From: Ophioderma brevispina
Taxonomy: Eukaryota; Echinodermata; Ophiuroidea; Amphilepidida; Ophiodermatidae
DNA length: 64,000 nt
Direction: 5' to 3'
Assembly: GCA_023653785.1 (NCBI GenBank)
Contig: JAMKCH010071899.1
Span: 36,610 to 100,609, forward strand
A program made the position numbers and the translations under genes. Below, in pieces: positions 24,448 through 37,500 of the stretch (the stretch's first letter is position 1; each line of letters opens with the position of its first letter). The notes below the pieces were generated by a model, which saw only the letters and a list, made by a program, of their open reading frames with translations, was not told the DNA's origin and did not search any database.

Positions 24448-26929
24448 CTACACACACAAATTGTGTGTTCTGTGTTAATGATGCATGTTTGACATAGAAA
24501 GTGAGTCATACAATACTGTTTGGGTCATACACTGTTAAAATTGATAAAACGGAACAATTTAAAATGAAGGGGAAACTTTAACAAGAATCATGTAGTGTGT
24601 AATTAAGATGGCACCACACCTGTGGTTTAGTCATAATTTATTGATCACAAAGGCCCTCCACAATGTGGGGTAAAAAAACAGCAACTCAAACTTACATATA
24701 CCCCTGGCTGACAGACATTAGCCAACAAATTACCTTTCCTATGACCTATTGGTCTGAAACTTCTACATGTGATGATACACCCAGGAGTTCTTGCCTTAAG
24801 GTTTGAAGAGTATTTCCCTGAAGGAATTGGCCACAGCTACAGAGCATTAAAATAATATATATGAGGCGGCTTGAGAATGAAATGCTTCAATTTTTTTACT
24901 CTGACCTAAAAAAAGACACTGATCTTAACACTGATCTTGTTCTCAACACATCCCTTAATTATCCTACCAAAGTGGTTTAATCCAGTCTTCAAAACACAAT
25001 AACAATGACAATTATAATCATACTAACAGGTGTCGGTAAAATCCAGAAAAGAAGACAGAAGTTACACTATCCTGTAACCTTTGTTTATCATGTTTAAGTG
25101 AGTCAAAGGGCAAAATATGGTCAAATGATGGGCCCTTTTTTTCTTTCATGAGTTATCTCAGTTTACAACAATAGCAAGTCAACAACTAGTGAACATTACC
25201 TTTTCATTAATTTGATTTTGCTTTAATTATTAGTTGTAGTTTTGTTTTCTCCATTAGTCTTTGTTAAGTTCTGTTTCTTTCAGTATATAAAAACAAAAGC
25301 CCCAAAAAGAAAAATATAAAGCAAGTCAATTTGTAATTCATTACTTTCTCTTGTTTATTCAGAAAAGCCAATAGCAGTGCCTCTTGAGAAAATCTGCAAA
25401 AGTGTGCCCTTTGCTATGGAACGGCCAAAGAATTTATGGTTAAAAGGTGACCCCAAAGCGATATTTCAGTTAACCAAACGGACTCTAATACACACAAATG
25501 GACATCCCTACAATGTACACGTTCGAAGGACAGCACTGCTCTATTATACACTTATGCTGAGCTTAGGTCTCCCTGTCACCTAGATAGTCAAACAGATCAA
25601 GGGGAAGTGTAAGGTAACCATGCCAGTGTCACTACCAAATCTTCCATTCGAAAGACCATGACGCCTAGTAAGCCCACTAAAACACACAGTCTCATTGCCA
25701 CTTACATCAGTTCAATGATTAAAAATCCAGCATGCTGGCACCACAATCTCAAAAGAATTAGGAGAGGATTGAAGAAGAACTGCAACATTCATCAGTTCTT
25801 TTTACTTTAAAATTACTAAAAACAAAAGCAAAAAGAATAATGTATACAGCAATGGATGCTCTGTCATCATTGGTTAATTATCTTGTTTATTGAGCTGATC
25901 GCCAATAGCCAGTGCCTCTTGAGAAAATCTGCAAAAGTGTCATTGTATGGAAACAGGCTAAGAAGCTTATGGTTAAAAAGGTTGACCCAATCCGACTTCA
26001 GTCACCAAACTCCTTAAAAAAATCCCACAATTGAAAAATCCCTCACAAGTATGGTGTTAGAAGGTGAGCAAACCTATGATAATAAATTTAAGCAGAGAGG
26101 AGCTCAGAAGTACCCTCTCACCTAGATAAGTCAAACAGATCAAGGGGAAAGAAAAAGGTATTGCCAGTGTCACCACCAACATAATTTTTAAGAGACCTAA
26201 GACTCCTAGTAAGCCCACTAACACACAGTCTTTTTGCAACTAAACATTGCGTTCAACTGATAACAACAACTGGAAACACCATCTACACACAAACAGAAGG
26301 AGGAGAAATTTGAAAGATTTGCAACATTCATCAGTTCTTTTACTTTAAAATAATAAACACAAGAAGCAAAAAGAATAATGTATACAGCAATGGGTGCTCT
26401 ATCATTCATTGTTTCGTATCTGTTTATTGAGCTAATGCCAAATTAGCCAGTACCTCTTGAGGAAATCATATAATGGTTAAAACAGCTTGACCTAAATCAC
26501 TACATCAGTCACCAAACAGTCTACTTAAATAGCATAAATGGAAATCCCTACAAAGTACACTTTCAGAAGCAAGCAATCCTCTAATTATACACTTATGCTG
26601 AGAAGCTCAGGTCTCCTCTCACATAGATAGGTCAAACAGATCAAGGGGAAAGGGTAAGGTAACGATGCCAGTGCCACTACCAACTTCCATTCCTAAAAGA
26701 CCTAAGACTCCTAGTAAGCCCACTAACACACAGTCTCATTGCAACTTACATCGCAATTCAACTGATTGAAGAAAGAACTGCAACATTCATCAGTTCTTTT
26801 ACTTTAAAATAATAAACACAAGAAGCAAAAAGAATAATGTATACAGCAATGGACGCTCTGTCATTCATTGTTTCATTTCTCTTGTTTATTGAGCTGATGC
26901 CCATTAGACATTGCCTCTTGAGAAAATCT

Positions 26930-27480
26930 GCAAAAGTGCTACCTTTGATATGGAACAGGCTAAGCTTATGGTTAAAAAGGTTGACTCAAATCGCTACTTC
27001 AGTCGCCAAACTAACCCCTTAACTAGAATTTCGCAGTTCTCGGCTTTCGCGCTCACTATATTCAAAGAATATAGCTGTCGGCCGCTCCCTGACCTTTGAC
27101 CTCGGCACATGACTTTTGACCTCATCAACATATGAGGGATACCATGGTGCACCTATGACACAAGCTTGGTTCCAATTGAACTTCAAGATTTCCATTGAGG
27201 TCAATTTTACATTTTTATCCTATTTGAACTTCAACTTTTCAATTGAGGTCAATTTAAAAAAACTTAACAATTTAGTGACACACATATGCGCACACATACA
27301 TCCACACATACATACAAACGCACAACGGATTGCTGGCGGCCCATAAAAATACCACAAATGAAAAATCCCTACAATGTATGGTTTTAGAAGTGAGTGATCC
27401 TCTGATTATACATTTAAGCAGAGAGGAGCTCAGAGGTACCATCTCCCTAGAAAAGTCAAACATATCAAGAGGAAAGAAAA
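26930..27480. repeat. Near-identical block, first copy
   Basis: Nearly the same base for base as 29517-30065 (offset 2586). It starts at AAAAGTGCTACCTTTGATATGG and ends around GAAAGAAAAATGTATT. The inner part (about 27030-27345) is a copy of dispersed repeat W: CTATATTCAAAGAATATA, TGACCTTTGACCT, CATCAACATATGAGGGAT, and a CA/CACATACA-rich tail. Flanking parts of the array are much more diverged. Confidence 0.85.
27090..27102. promoter_or_regulatory. DR1-type nuclear receptor motif within repeat W
   Basis: TGACCTTTGACCT is the reverse complement of a direct repeat of AGGTCA with one-base spacing (DR1), the consensus bound by HNF4, PPAR/RXR and COUP-TF type receptors. Exact copies also occur at 29676-29688 and 57780-57792, each in a dispersed repeat. 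The motif is visible; any regulatory use is inference. Confidence 0.4.
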
Positions 27481-29516
27481 ATGTATTGCCAGTGTCACTT
27501 TCAACTTCCATTCCTAAGAGACCTCAGACTCCTAGTAAGCCCATTAACAAACCGTCTCATTGCAACCTACATCGCAGTTCAACTGAGAAACAATCCAGCC
27601 TGCTGGCACCCACCATCTCAAAAGATGAAGGAAAAGTTGAAGTAAGAACTACAACATTCAACAGTAACTTCCAACAGAAGAAACTAACCCAAAGACATGC
27701 CACAAAAATAATCCGTGTTATCAACAGAAAGGAAGTGATAGTCCCATCAAAGTCCTGCTATGTCCCACCCAACAGTCACAAGTTTTACCCGTACCATGGG
27801 AAAAAAGAGAGCAGAATGGAAGTACCTCATTCAGAAGACGAAGGTACAAAGGCCACAACAACAAAGACCAACTCTCTGGAGGACAATAAGATTTAAATTT
27901 CTAGCTGTTGAATGTTACAAATAAATATCATTGTTATCAAGCGGTGCCCAAAAATATGGACCAAATTGCTATCACTCAATTGCAATTAACTGAGAAACAC
28001 TTCCCAGTACCACCATCCTAAAAGATGAAGGAAAAGATTGAAGAACTGCATGCACATCGATCAAGACAATAGAGGAAACTAACTCAAAGACACACCACAC
28101 AGGTATCACCATTATCATCAATCACTAGACCAGTTGCTGCAAGGTGCCCCTCTTAGCAAATATCATCACATTACCCGGCAGAAGACCAAGAGTTCTCAGG
28201 ATAAAAGTCAGGAAGTTCAAACATATCAAGAGCTCATCCAGGGTCCATTTATTCCTCACCATCCAATCAAGCTATAACAGCAGACCTTCTGTTTACATGC
28301 ACTAAAGCAATTTCATCCCATAAAATCAAGAAATCCGGTTAAAGTTCTATCAAACATTTCATTAAAGCAACCAGGCAAAGATTTTTTGTTCAATGAGTCA
28401 ACATCTCAAGGGCTAATCAAGAGTTCAGTTCCTCTCCATCCAATCCACCTGAAAAATTAGACCTTCAGTTTACATGCACTGAAGCAATATTGTCCAATAA
28501 CAAATCAAGTAAAAATAGCATCAAAAACTCACACAAAAATCATCAGTGTTATCAACAGAAAGAAAGTGATGGTCCCATCAAGTCCTTCTATGTCTCACGT
28601 CCCACCCCACAGTCACAAGTTTTACCCATACCAAAGCAGAATGGAAGTAGCTCATTCAGAAGGCGAAGGTACAAAGCCACAACAACAAAGTCCAATTCTC
28701 TGAGGACAATAAGCATTAATTCTAGCTGTTAATGTTACAAACAAATATCATTTGTTATCAAAGCTTGTGCCCACAAATACGGACCAAATGACAATCGCTC
28801 ATGCAGTTGGAAGGCAAAAAGGGGGAAATTCAATCTTCCAAATTATAATCATACTAACTGGTTTTAGTAAAATCCTGAAAAAAGCTGAAGGTACACTATC
28901 CTGTAACCTTTGTTTATCATATTTAAGTGAGTCAAAGGGCAAATTGATATGGTCAAATGATGAGCCCTTTTTTTCTTCAGAGTATTTTAGTTTTCAACAA
29001 TAGCATGTCAACAACTAGTGAAAATTACCTTTTCAATTAATTTGATTTTGCTTTAATTATTATTTGTAATTTTGGTTTCTCCATTTACCTCTGTTATGTT
29101 CTTTTTACTTTAAAATGAATAACAAACACAAGAAGCAAAAAGAATAATGTAAACAGCAACAGTCACTTTTTCATTCAGTGTCATTTCCTTTGTTCTCTCG
29201 CTTGTTTTTTATTTATTCAGCAAATGCCAATTAGCCAGTGCCTCTTGAGAAAATCTGCAAAAGTGCTACTTTGCTATGGAACAGGCTAAGAGGCTTATGG
29301 TTGAAAAGTTTCATCCAAATCACTCCTTCAGTCACCAAACTAAATCCTTAAAAATACCACAAATGAAAAATCCCTCCAATGTATGGTTTTAGAAGTGAGC
29401 AATCCTCTGATAATAAATTTAAGCAGAGAGGAGCTCAGAGGTACCCTCTGCCTAGATAAGTCAAACATATTAAGAGGAAAGAAAAAGGTAACCATACCAG
29501 TGTCTATACCAACTTG

Positions 29517-30065
29517 CAAAAGTGCTACCTTTGATATGGAACAGGCTAAGCTTATGGTTAAAAAGGTTGACTCAAATCGCTACTTCAGTCGCCAAACTAA
29601 CCCCTTAACTAGAATTTCGCAGTTCTCGGCTTTCGCGCTCACTATATTCAAAGAATATAGCTGTCGGCCGCTCCCTGACCTTTGACCTCGGCACATGAAT
29701 TTTGACCTCATCAACATATGAGGGATACCATGGTGCACCTATGACACAAGCTTGGTTCCAATTGAACTTCAAGATTTCCATTGAGGTCAATTTTACATTT
29801 TTATCCTATTTGAACTTCAACTTTTCAATTGAGGTCAATTTAAAAGAACTTAACAATTTAGTGACACACATATGCGCACACATACATCCACACATACATA
29901 CACACGCACAACGGATTGCTGGCGGCCCATAAAAATACCACAAATGAAAAATCCCTACAATGTATGGTTTTAGAAGTGAGTGATCCTCTGATTATACATT
30001 TAAGCAGAGAGGAGCTCAGAGGTACCATCTCCCTAGAAAAGTCAAACATATCAAGAGGAAAGAAA
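29517..30065. repeat. Near-identical block, second copy
   Basis: Second copy of the block at 26930-27480, with only a few differences seen (for example ATGACTTTTGACC against ATGAATTTTGACC). Its left flank is unlike that of the first copy, so the block begins abruptly inside another array unit. Confidence 0.85.
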
Positions 30066-30999
30066 AATGTATTTGCCATTGTCACTTTTCAACTTCCCAT
30101 TCCTAAGAGACCTCAGACTCCTAGTAAGCCCACTAACACACAGTCTCATTGCACCTACATCACAGTTCACCTGAGAACAATCCTCTGCCTGTGGGCCCAC
30201 CATCTCAAAGAATGAAGGAAAAGTTGAAGAACTACAAACATTCATCAGTAACTTCCACCAGACTAAACAAATCCCAAAGACATGGCCACAAAAATAAATC
30301 TGTGTTTCAACAGAAAGGAAGGGTACAAAGCCACAACAACACAGACCAACTCTCTGAGACAATAATCAATTCATTCTAGCTGTTACAGTTAGAAATAATA
30401 TCATTGTTATCAAAGCTTGTGCCCAAAATAAATCCAGTACCCACCATCCTAAGATGAGGAAAGAATTGAATAACTGCATGCAACATTCATCGCAAATAGA
30501 AAAAACTAACTCAAAGACACCCACACAGTATCACCCATTATCATCATCACTAGACCAGTTGTTGCTCATCCAGAATCTTTTCTTCTCCACCATCCAATCC
30601 AGCTATAACAGCAGACCTTCTGTTTACATGCACTAAAGAAATTTTATCCCATAAAATAATGAATCCGGTTAAGTTTCTATCAAACATTTCATAAAAGCAA
30701 CCAGGCAAAGATTTTTTGTTCAATGATTCAACATCTCAAGGGCTAAATCAAGAAAGGAAGTGATCGTCCCATCAAAGTCTATGTCCCACATCCCACCCCC
30801 AGTCACCAGTAGTGTATCAGTACCATAGGAACAAGGCGGTTCTCGAACCACAAGTTGTCCCCCCGCCCCCGCGCGATAGTAAATGGAGGGAAATATATTT
30901 TAAGATCACAGTGAGAATTGTGATGGAATAGTGGTTCTCAACCCACTGAGGCTGCTGCCATTGCAATTGCAATTTGACGGTATCCAATGTTGACTACAT

Positions 31000-31750
31000 T
31001 GACCATACCACTATTTGTAGTTATTTGACCTAGATGACCCCTACGTGACCTTGAAATGACCGTCAAAACTTTCGGCATGATGCTTACTAACTACACCCAT
31101 CGTTTTCATGACCATACTACATGTGTATTGATTTGGACCTTGAAGGACCCCACATGACCTTGAAATGACCTTCAAATTTTTTGGCAGTGAATGCTGACAC
31201 ACCCACCAAGTTTCATCATCCTACCACATTGACAAGGGTTGATAAGCAATGTTATCACCTTTGACCTTGAATGACCCACAATGACCTTGAAATGACTTCA
31301 AATTTTAATGACTTGAATGTTGACCACACCCACCAAGTTTCATCATCCTCCACAATTAAAGTGCTATAGCAATTAATGTCATTTGACCTTTGACTGACCC
31401 CGCATGACCTTGAATGACTTCCAAATTTTTTCGGCACTGAATGTTGACCACACCCAGGAAGTTTCATCATCCTGCACATTGCCAGGCTATAGCAATTTAA
31501 AATCCCATTTTTTGACCAATTTGGACCCATTTTTGACCATATTTGACCTTTGACCCATGCCACATGACCCATCTCCGAACTCATCGCACCTATTGCGCAA
31601 CATCATGGTGCGAAGATGGACACCCATACTGCTTAGAAAAAAATATCGTGTTTACAAGGTTGTAGCAATTTGCCCATTTTTGACCATATTTGACCTTGAC
31701 CCCAGACACATGACCCCCTTCAGATCCAGGCCAACGCGTAATTGAGATAC
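31000..31750. repeat. Tandem repeat of about 125 bp, TGACCTTGAATGACC-rich
   Basis: Four imperfect units share GACCTTGAAATGACxTTCAAA, then TGTTGACCACACCCACCAAG, then TTTCATCATCCT. The last marker falls at 31211, 31338 and 31462, with a diverged one near 31103, giving spacings of about 108 to 127. A second, shorter motif (TTTTTGACCATATTTGACC) repeats at about 31530-31545 and 31678-31690. The minus-strand open frame here repeats with the units and is most likely a by-product. Confidence 0.8.
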
Positions 31751-31999
31751 ATCTATGTTTGCAAAGATGATCCCCACGCTTGCTTAGAATCCAAAGATAT
31801 CGCGTGGGACACCACCCACACCCACGGCACCGGACGACTAGCATTCTATATCCCCCTTCGCCAACGAGTTGGCGGGGACCAAAAGAGAGAAGGAATGGAA
31901 GACAGCTCCTTCATAAGGAGGAGGTCACAAAGCCACAACAACAAAGTTCAACTTTCTGAGGAACTCAGCTTAACTGCAGCTGTTGATGTATGAGTGATA

Positions 32000-33950
32000 A
32001 CATTTTTTCGAAATAAGTTTCTGTTATAGAAATGTTGATGTATGTTAAGGGAATGGGTAAACTCCTATAATCCTGTTCTTTTGTATATACTTAATTATTT
32101 TTGATTGAACTGGTCCATGACCTACATCTGTGAACTTGTCAAACTTGGTATACAGTGCCGCCGCCCGTCTTACCCATCACAAACTATCGCAATGCCTGCA
32201 TAAGCCCCAACAAGTTCCCCCAGGATAGAAATCAGGAAGGTCAGCATGTTCGTTGGGAAACAAGACAGGTTACCATAATAGACTGGTCCCATCTTTTGGG
32301 GGTGGGCAAATTGGTTTTTTTTGTACTTGTTTTTGTAGAATAATATGCACAATTTGAAAGTGATATTTCTGTGGGTGCGAAAATCTCTCCATTTTAGGAA
32401 CGTTTGAACATTATTCTTGAAGACAACCTTTAAACTCTGGTTATAGAGTCAAACATCAAATGATCCATTTTACTTTATTGATTCAATTAGCCATTATCAA
32501 GAACTTGACGAATTGACTGTTAACTGGTACCAAGGCTGCCAATTGAGGAAAAGTATTCCTATCGCAACAGACAAACAAATTTATGACATTTCTGAATTGT
32601 TATCAAAAATCCATTATTTGATGAGTTCCAACTGGATTTGCAGATAACCATAATAGTTATTTTTGACACCATGGTCCATAAGTGAGAAAATGAGGTATCC
32701 CATTGCTTCACGGTTAGTTTGAAGAAAACGAACGAGACCACAAGGCTTCACAGCATCCCGTTAAAATTCTGTAATATTAATTTGCTACATAACTCCACAC
32801 CCCCAGGCATCAATTCATATTTCAGAATGTCTCTACACAACAGGTTCGAATCCTTCAGATTAGCTCAACAGCTAACATCTCCCCGATATTTAAAAAGGAG
32901 AGAACGATAAAACACCCCATATTTTGGAAAATACTTGACATATACTGCACGTACAATATGCCATCTTTCAATATGTACTTTGAGACAAGTAACATGACTT
33001 TTATACCATCTCCATTCATTTGAGAGTTGTTATTGTTTTCCTCTCTATGATTCTTAAAGAGTCCCTTGATAAAAAACAAACCAGGTGAATCATAATCCTG
33101 GCACTTCAGCAAGGCCTGACACTGCGCCACATCATGGGTTTACTTGACAAACTTTTTTTAAAAAAAATTGGTAACTTTGGCCGGACTCATCTTTCATAAT
33201 AATTTCTAACACGGTGAAAACAAGATTTGTCGTAGATTGTGATCATCAGCAGAGGATGCAGGTAAGATCGAGCATCCCACAAGCCACCATAATTAACACA
33301 GATGCAGAAAATGGTATTCCGGAAAGCTTGGTACACCATCTGTGTAATCTATGTGTTTGAATAACAGCAAGGGACTGAATTAGATGACCAATTATGTCTA
33401 AACCTAATTGAGCCTGAACACCATTGTCTAATTGACCTTGAAACGCAGTAAACGCACTTGATTTTATTAGATTTTGGTTTATTTACTACTGTGAAAAACC
33501 ATACCTTTGAAGGCACGCACGTTTACCCTTACGTAAATTTTTGTAAGGTTGAAAATCCAAAATAATTGAGCATTATCACTGAATTCACATGCGATCAGAA
33601 TTTCCCACACCAAACTCTGCTGGTCTATCAGCAGATTGCCGAGCACGTTTTGCCACAATTAGGTTAACAACTAATATCCTCAACCTTTGAAAGGTCAATG
33701 TTCACAATTTCTGATAACAGCTGTACTCAACATTATGAAGCAAAGTATGCGGCCCTCTTCTAATCTCATCCAAGTTGGAAATTCGCCTTTTGATGCCAAA
33801 CTTGTTCCTTGAGAGCACCATGGGCCCCAGAACTTAAATGCGGGGGGTTTGAAAGTGGACCCCCTGGGGAACGGAGTCTAATTCAAGCCAAAAATAGCTG
33901 AATTAGGTAAAAACAACATGTTTTAAATTCCTTTTACTGATCCTGATTCC
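32000..33950. other. Unassigned intron sequence left of the DIRS-like element
   Basis: Within the long NBD1 intron. Open frames are short (91 codons or fewer) and unrecognised. There is no clear repeat structure and no exon with ABCC motifs. I see nothing more to support here. Confidence 0.5.
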
Positions 33951-33954
33951 TTTC

Positions 33955-34140
33955 CAATTTTGACGGAAACATATGCATTTTTCCTTCGGATAGTGAATGC
34001 CCCAAAATACAAATACACCCCTAAAAGAGAAATGGACCGTCCCTCCCGTGACCCCAGTTTCACACCCTGTCGGCCTTGCTCTCCTTATGCTTCCGGTTTG
34101 GTGGCCCAGATCCCACACGACCACGAACTCTTCTGTTTTG
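33955..34140. repeat. Inverted terminal repeat, 3' side of DIRS-like element
   Basis: Matches the reverse complement of 40590-40770 over blocks AATGCCCCAA, ATACAAATA, CACCCC, AAAAGAGAAATGG and CCTCCxGT, with decreasing similarity inwards. Divergence is moderate, so the element is not a very recent insertion, or the consensus is noisy. Confidence 0.8.
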
Positions 34141-34699
34141 GGGCAGGGAACGGAGTGGAAGTCAACATTGGAACGGAAATCAGGCCTCAGTTAAATGGAT
34201 TTATAAACCATAAGTGTTTTTGACTAAAGATAACACGGTCTGTATTCCCTTTACACAATGTTGACTGAAACATTCATTAACCTACTTGAATGAATATTTT
34301 CAATCAACACCAGACTCGCTCCTACTATGGAGTGGAACATAAAAGTTCTGATCGCGGCTCAACGGATGCAGCCAAAGGATGGTGACTGAGAACCAAAAAC
34401 TAACAGACACATATGATTGACATCAAGGATGCACATCATAAAAGTTTAACACATAGAATTCTCATCTAACAGGCAGGCGTCATACTCCGGGGCGGTGTCA
34501 TGGTCGGCAACTTATGGTGTGAGTTTGGTAGATTATTGTTGTTTCTTCCTTCAGAAGAAGCCCTCGCAACGCTTTCTTGTGAGCTTTTCTACATTTCTGT
34601 AGGACACCTACGAAACGTGTGGGAGCCTTCCCCGACCTGTTGGCAATTTCTTCCTTCTGCATGAAGAGATTCCGCGGTGGTAGGCCAAAGAAGTGTATT

Positions 34700-35700
34700 A
34701 CACAGAATGAGCCCATCCCGGCCCGTTAGGGAGACCGCACCGCAAAACCGACTCTGTTATACGCGGAAATCCATCTGGCTAACGGCCGTCTTTTGACGCG
34801 GGACGTGAGGGGAAGCAGAGTGAGTAAAACACCCTTCGTTCGTTGCCTCGGAGAGAATCGGTTTGGCGCTTATATACTCCAAGGCCCGAACAGACACCAC
34901 CACAGGCAATCCCCCGCACCGCCGAAACTGTTGGCGATCCGGGGTAGGATGGCATGCCTAAGGAAGATGTCTCTTTTTTTTGCCAGAAAATCCGGCCTGA
35001 GAAACAACTTAACCCTGTACCGGGAGAAATCCTGACGCTTGGGACAGAGACGTTTTTAATCTCAGAGCATCGTCTCCCATGCAGTGCGACCCGGAAAGGC
35101 CGTCTGAGATGACATGCTAGCGACCCATCATCGGCTCAAACGGAGCTTAGTTAGTAGTCCAAGAAGGATTAAGGTCCCAAGGAGGACCCGTGGACCTTCC
35201 TGTCGGGTCGAGTGTGGTACAATCCCTCCAGAAGGAGACAGATTGACCCATCATCGTTGATGGTGACCTTCCGCAAACCCGCTGTGAAGCAAGATTGCGG
35301 CCTTATAATTTCTCTTTCTAACGTAGTAGTCCCCAGGCCGCCCTAGCGAAGGCGTTCGGTTGAGGAAGTCCGACTCGGGCTACAGTAGCTCGATCTGGAG
35401 CCTTCTCGTCGCCACAAAACCACCGAAGTAGTGTCCCAGAACCTTACTGTAAGCGTACCTCGTGGATCTCCTTCTTCTTCCTCGGATATGAGCGAGGCAG
35501 CCCTCTGCGAAAAGCCACTATCCTCGCATCGTTGCGGATATGGACATGCAGTCACGCTAGATGTTTCATCGATAAGATTGGCGTTCCCTCCGTCCGGAAG
35601 TGATATTAGATTCCGACGGATTGGTATTTCGTCCGGCGACCACAGACGATCTACCATTGGCCGAACCAAGGGGTTCGGCCAGAAGGGAGCGAAGGATGAC
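34700..35700 (-). pseudogene. DIRS-like tyrosine recombinase region, frameshifted
   Basis: Minus-strand reading in mixed frames gives GFSQRAASLIS, a KVRL..LLRWFCGDE-like piece, then ATVARVGLP.. (about 35510-35340), resembling the N-terminal helical domain of DIRS recombinases (xTxxxYxxxWxxFxxWC..). Further 3', VRALEY (about 34880) and KTAVSQMDFRV (about 34790-34750) resemble the segment between that domain and the catalytic core. I cannot place the catalytic Arg/His/Tyr set with confidence. Several indels break the frame. Confidence 0.55.
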
Positions 35701-35799
35701 CCGTCAATCTCCCACCGATCTTCGACACCACCGGTTGAGAATCGAGAATTGGGGGGAAATCGTAGGGCCGGTTACCCCCCTGACCATCTATCGACAGAG

Positions 35800-36370
35800 C
35801 GTCGACTGCAAAACTCCCCGTGTCTTGAGCCGGGAGCAATAATGATGTAACTTGTACCAGCTGAGAACGACATGTCTATCTCGCGTTTTGAACTCTCGAG
35901 ATCGCCCAGCTACTTGCCGGTTCAGTATTAATCGCCACTCCGGGGGGTGCCGTCGTCCGCCAGCGAGACAAATCGTCCGGCAGTAACGCGCCCGTAATGT
36001 GACCCCCTCTGAACAGATTGATTGGCCCTGTCTCAGACACAACCACTTGATGACACTCATATGGCCTCTAGACACCGTCCTGGGTCCTGATACCTCGAGT
36101 CCGCCCTTCTTGTTTCCTCATCCATCACCACGGTGGAATTGTCCGTCTGGACCATGACACTGGTGTTGGTCACCATCACCTCGAAGTGGGCTAGCTTCTC
36201 GACTGCCCAAATTCAGACGATTGACATGGGCGTGTGCCTCGTCTGGGACCACGTCCGAGAACCTCGATCTATGGTAAATCCCTCCCCCCAACCCGACTTC
36301 GATTTCCCCCGTCCGTCGTGAATTAACTACTGTTTCGACGAACGCGGCGGGAAGAAAGCCGATCAATGTT
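35800..36370 (-). pseudogene. DIRS-like RNase H region, frameshifted
   Basis: At about 36195-36125 the minus strand reads FEVMVTNTSVMVQTDNSTVVMD. The Q/R-TDNSTVV motif is the RNase H segment typical of DIRS and Ngaro elements. Upstream, AHVNRLNLGSREASPL resembles HINxLELxAV. Downstream at about 36000-35930, ALLPDDLSRWRTTPP in one frame continues as PPEWRL in another, like the DxLSR...PTEWxL block after RNase H. The order agrees with the family. Confidence 0.7.
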
Positions 36371-36399
36371 GGGCGAGATGACCAGCCATGTCAGGTGTG

Positions 36400-37500
36400 T
36401 TTCCGGAAGCCCGGCGTTGATGGGGATCAACGGGCGGTCGGGTGCCGGCGATCGCCTGTAATGTCCGTCCCGAGTGCGTGTGAATCATCCTCATTTGTAG
36501 GGCGAGACAGGTACAGACAAGCGTCGACCGAACTGGCGCCATCAGGCTCGAGCAGGCGTATAGCCAAGTCCTCGCGGCGGCGCATATTGAGTTTGGCCAT
36601 GGGAGGAGGGTCGCGGTTCGAATTCAACCTCCCCCGGGGCAAAGGAAAAGGCAACAAAGAAAAAAAGCGAAAAAGGACATCCCCCCTCTCTTAATTGGTG
36701 CCGCTGTCTGCAATGCCGGGAAGCATTTCCGCCGTGCACCAGATACCTCAGGTCCTTGGGATGGGGTTCAAGCTGGACTTCTCAATTGACGATAACGCCC
36801 ACCTCTGCCTACCTGTCTTGTCGAACGGGACATCTCGGCCGCTCCGAAGGCGACGGCCATCGATTCACACAGTCGTCCAGTACCATTCAGCGTTTACCCT
36901 CCCCTGCTGCCGGCTGAGGAAGTCGCCCACTTCCCGGGTCACAAAATGAAAACCTGGGGGAGAGGGAAAGCCCGAAGGGAACACGTCCCCTCGTACGACT
37001 GGCCCTGGATTTGTCAGCGACGGTCGGATTTGGTGACTGGGACGTGTAGGTACGCGTCTTTCAGATCCAAGAGACGCCCGCGCCCCTTCAGACAAGCGCA
37101 GAACCACGCGGGGGTTTCCCATCCTGAACCTTTTGGCTGATGAACTTGTTCGCGCTTCGTTCAGAATGGGACGCCAGTCTCCTGTCTTCTTGGGAGTCAC
37201 CAAGAGGTCGCAAACCCCTGTGTGAAGGGGTCGACCGAGAGGAGGCAGCGCCCTTCTCCAGTAGCGCCGGGACCTCCGCGATAAGAACAGGTTCCTTCGT
37301 CTGCCCCGTAACGGTGGTAAGGTCTCGGCCGGGAAGACGGAGGGTACCGCCGTAAATTCGATCCGGTACCCCCATTCCACCACGCTCGTACCCCAAGGTG
37401 TGGGAGAAATTGCTGGCCATTCCCGCACGAACAGAAAACGGCCGCCCACCGAGGTGGAGGCTCCCCTCCCTAGAGAGCCCCGCGGCCGCGTGTCGCAGGA
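36400..37500 (-). pseudogene. DIRS-like reverse transcriptase region, frameshifted
   Basis: The longest piece is 36865-37449 (194 codons). It has GYRIEF..P, then LLVTPKKTGDWRPILN at residues 82-97, then KRFRMGNPRVVL. The parallel frame supplies NKFISQK. These correspond to GYxIxF, xSxxFLVPKKxGxxRPIxNLxxLNxFI and FKMExLxxV in DIRS RTs. The following part should hold the LKDAYxHVPI and Y-D-D blocks but is scrambled by indels, and no clear xDD motif could be read. Confidence 0.75.

Larger units (their letters stand above)
25000..30790. repeat. Mosaic array of duplicated segments in an ABCC intron
   Basis: Several blocks recur in the same order. Marker AGTAAGCCCACTAA(C/A)ACACA.. occurs near 25670, 26210, 26710, 27533 (diverged) and 30123. 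Marker TGAGAAAATCTGCAAAAGTG occurs near 25385, 25920, 26918 and 29248. 25.00-25.26 kb matches 28.84-29.09 kb. 27.35-28.56 kb matches 29.93-30.78 kb with large gaps. Units are about 0.5 kb in the first part. The 188-codon frame at 27330-27896 lies inside this array and shows no domain, so I treat it as chance. The sequence shows no transposase, RT or terminal repeat. Confidence 0.75.

Noticed and set aside
27330..27896. 188-codon plus-strand ORF as a real gene
   Set aside because: It has no domain, lies within the duplicated array, and its counterpart at 29916 is broken by indels after about 60 codons.
25000..31000. CRISPR-like array
   Set aside because: Repeat units are hundreds of bases long, imperfect and without short spacers. 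The genome is eukaryotic.
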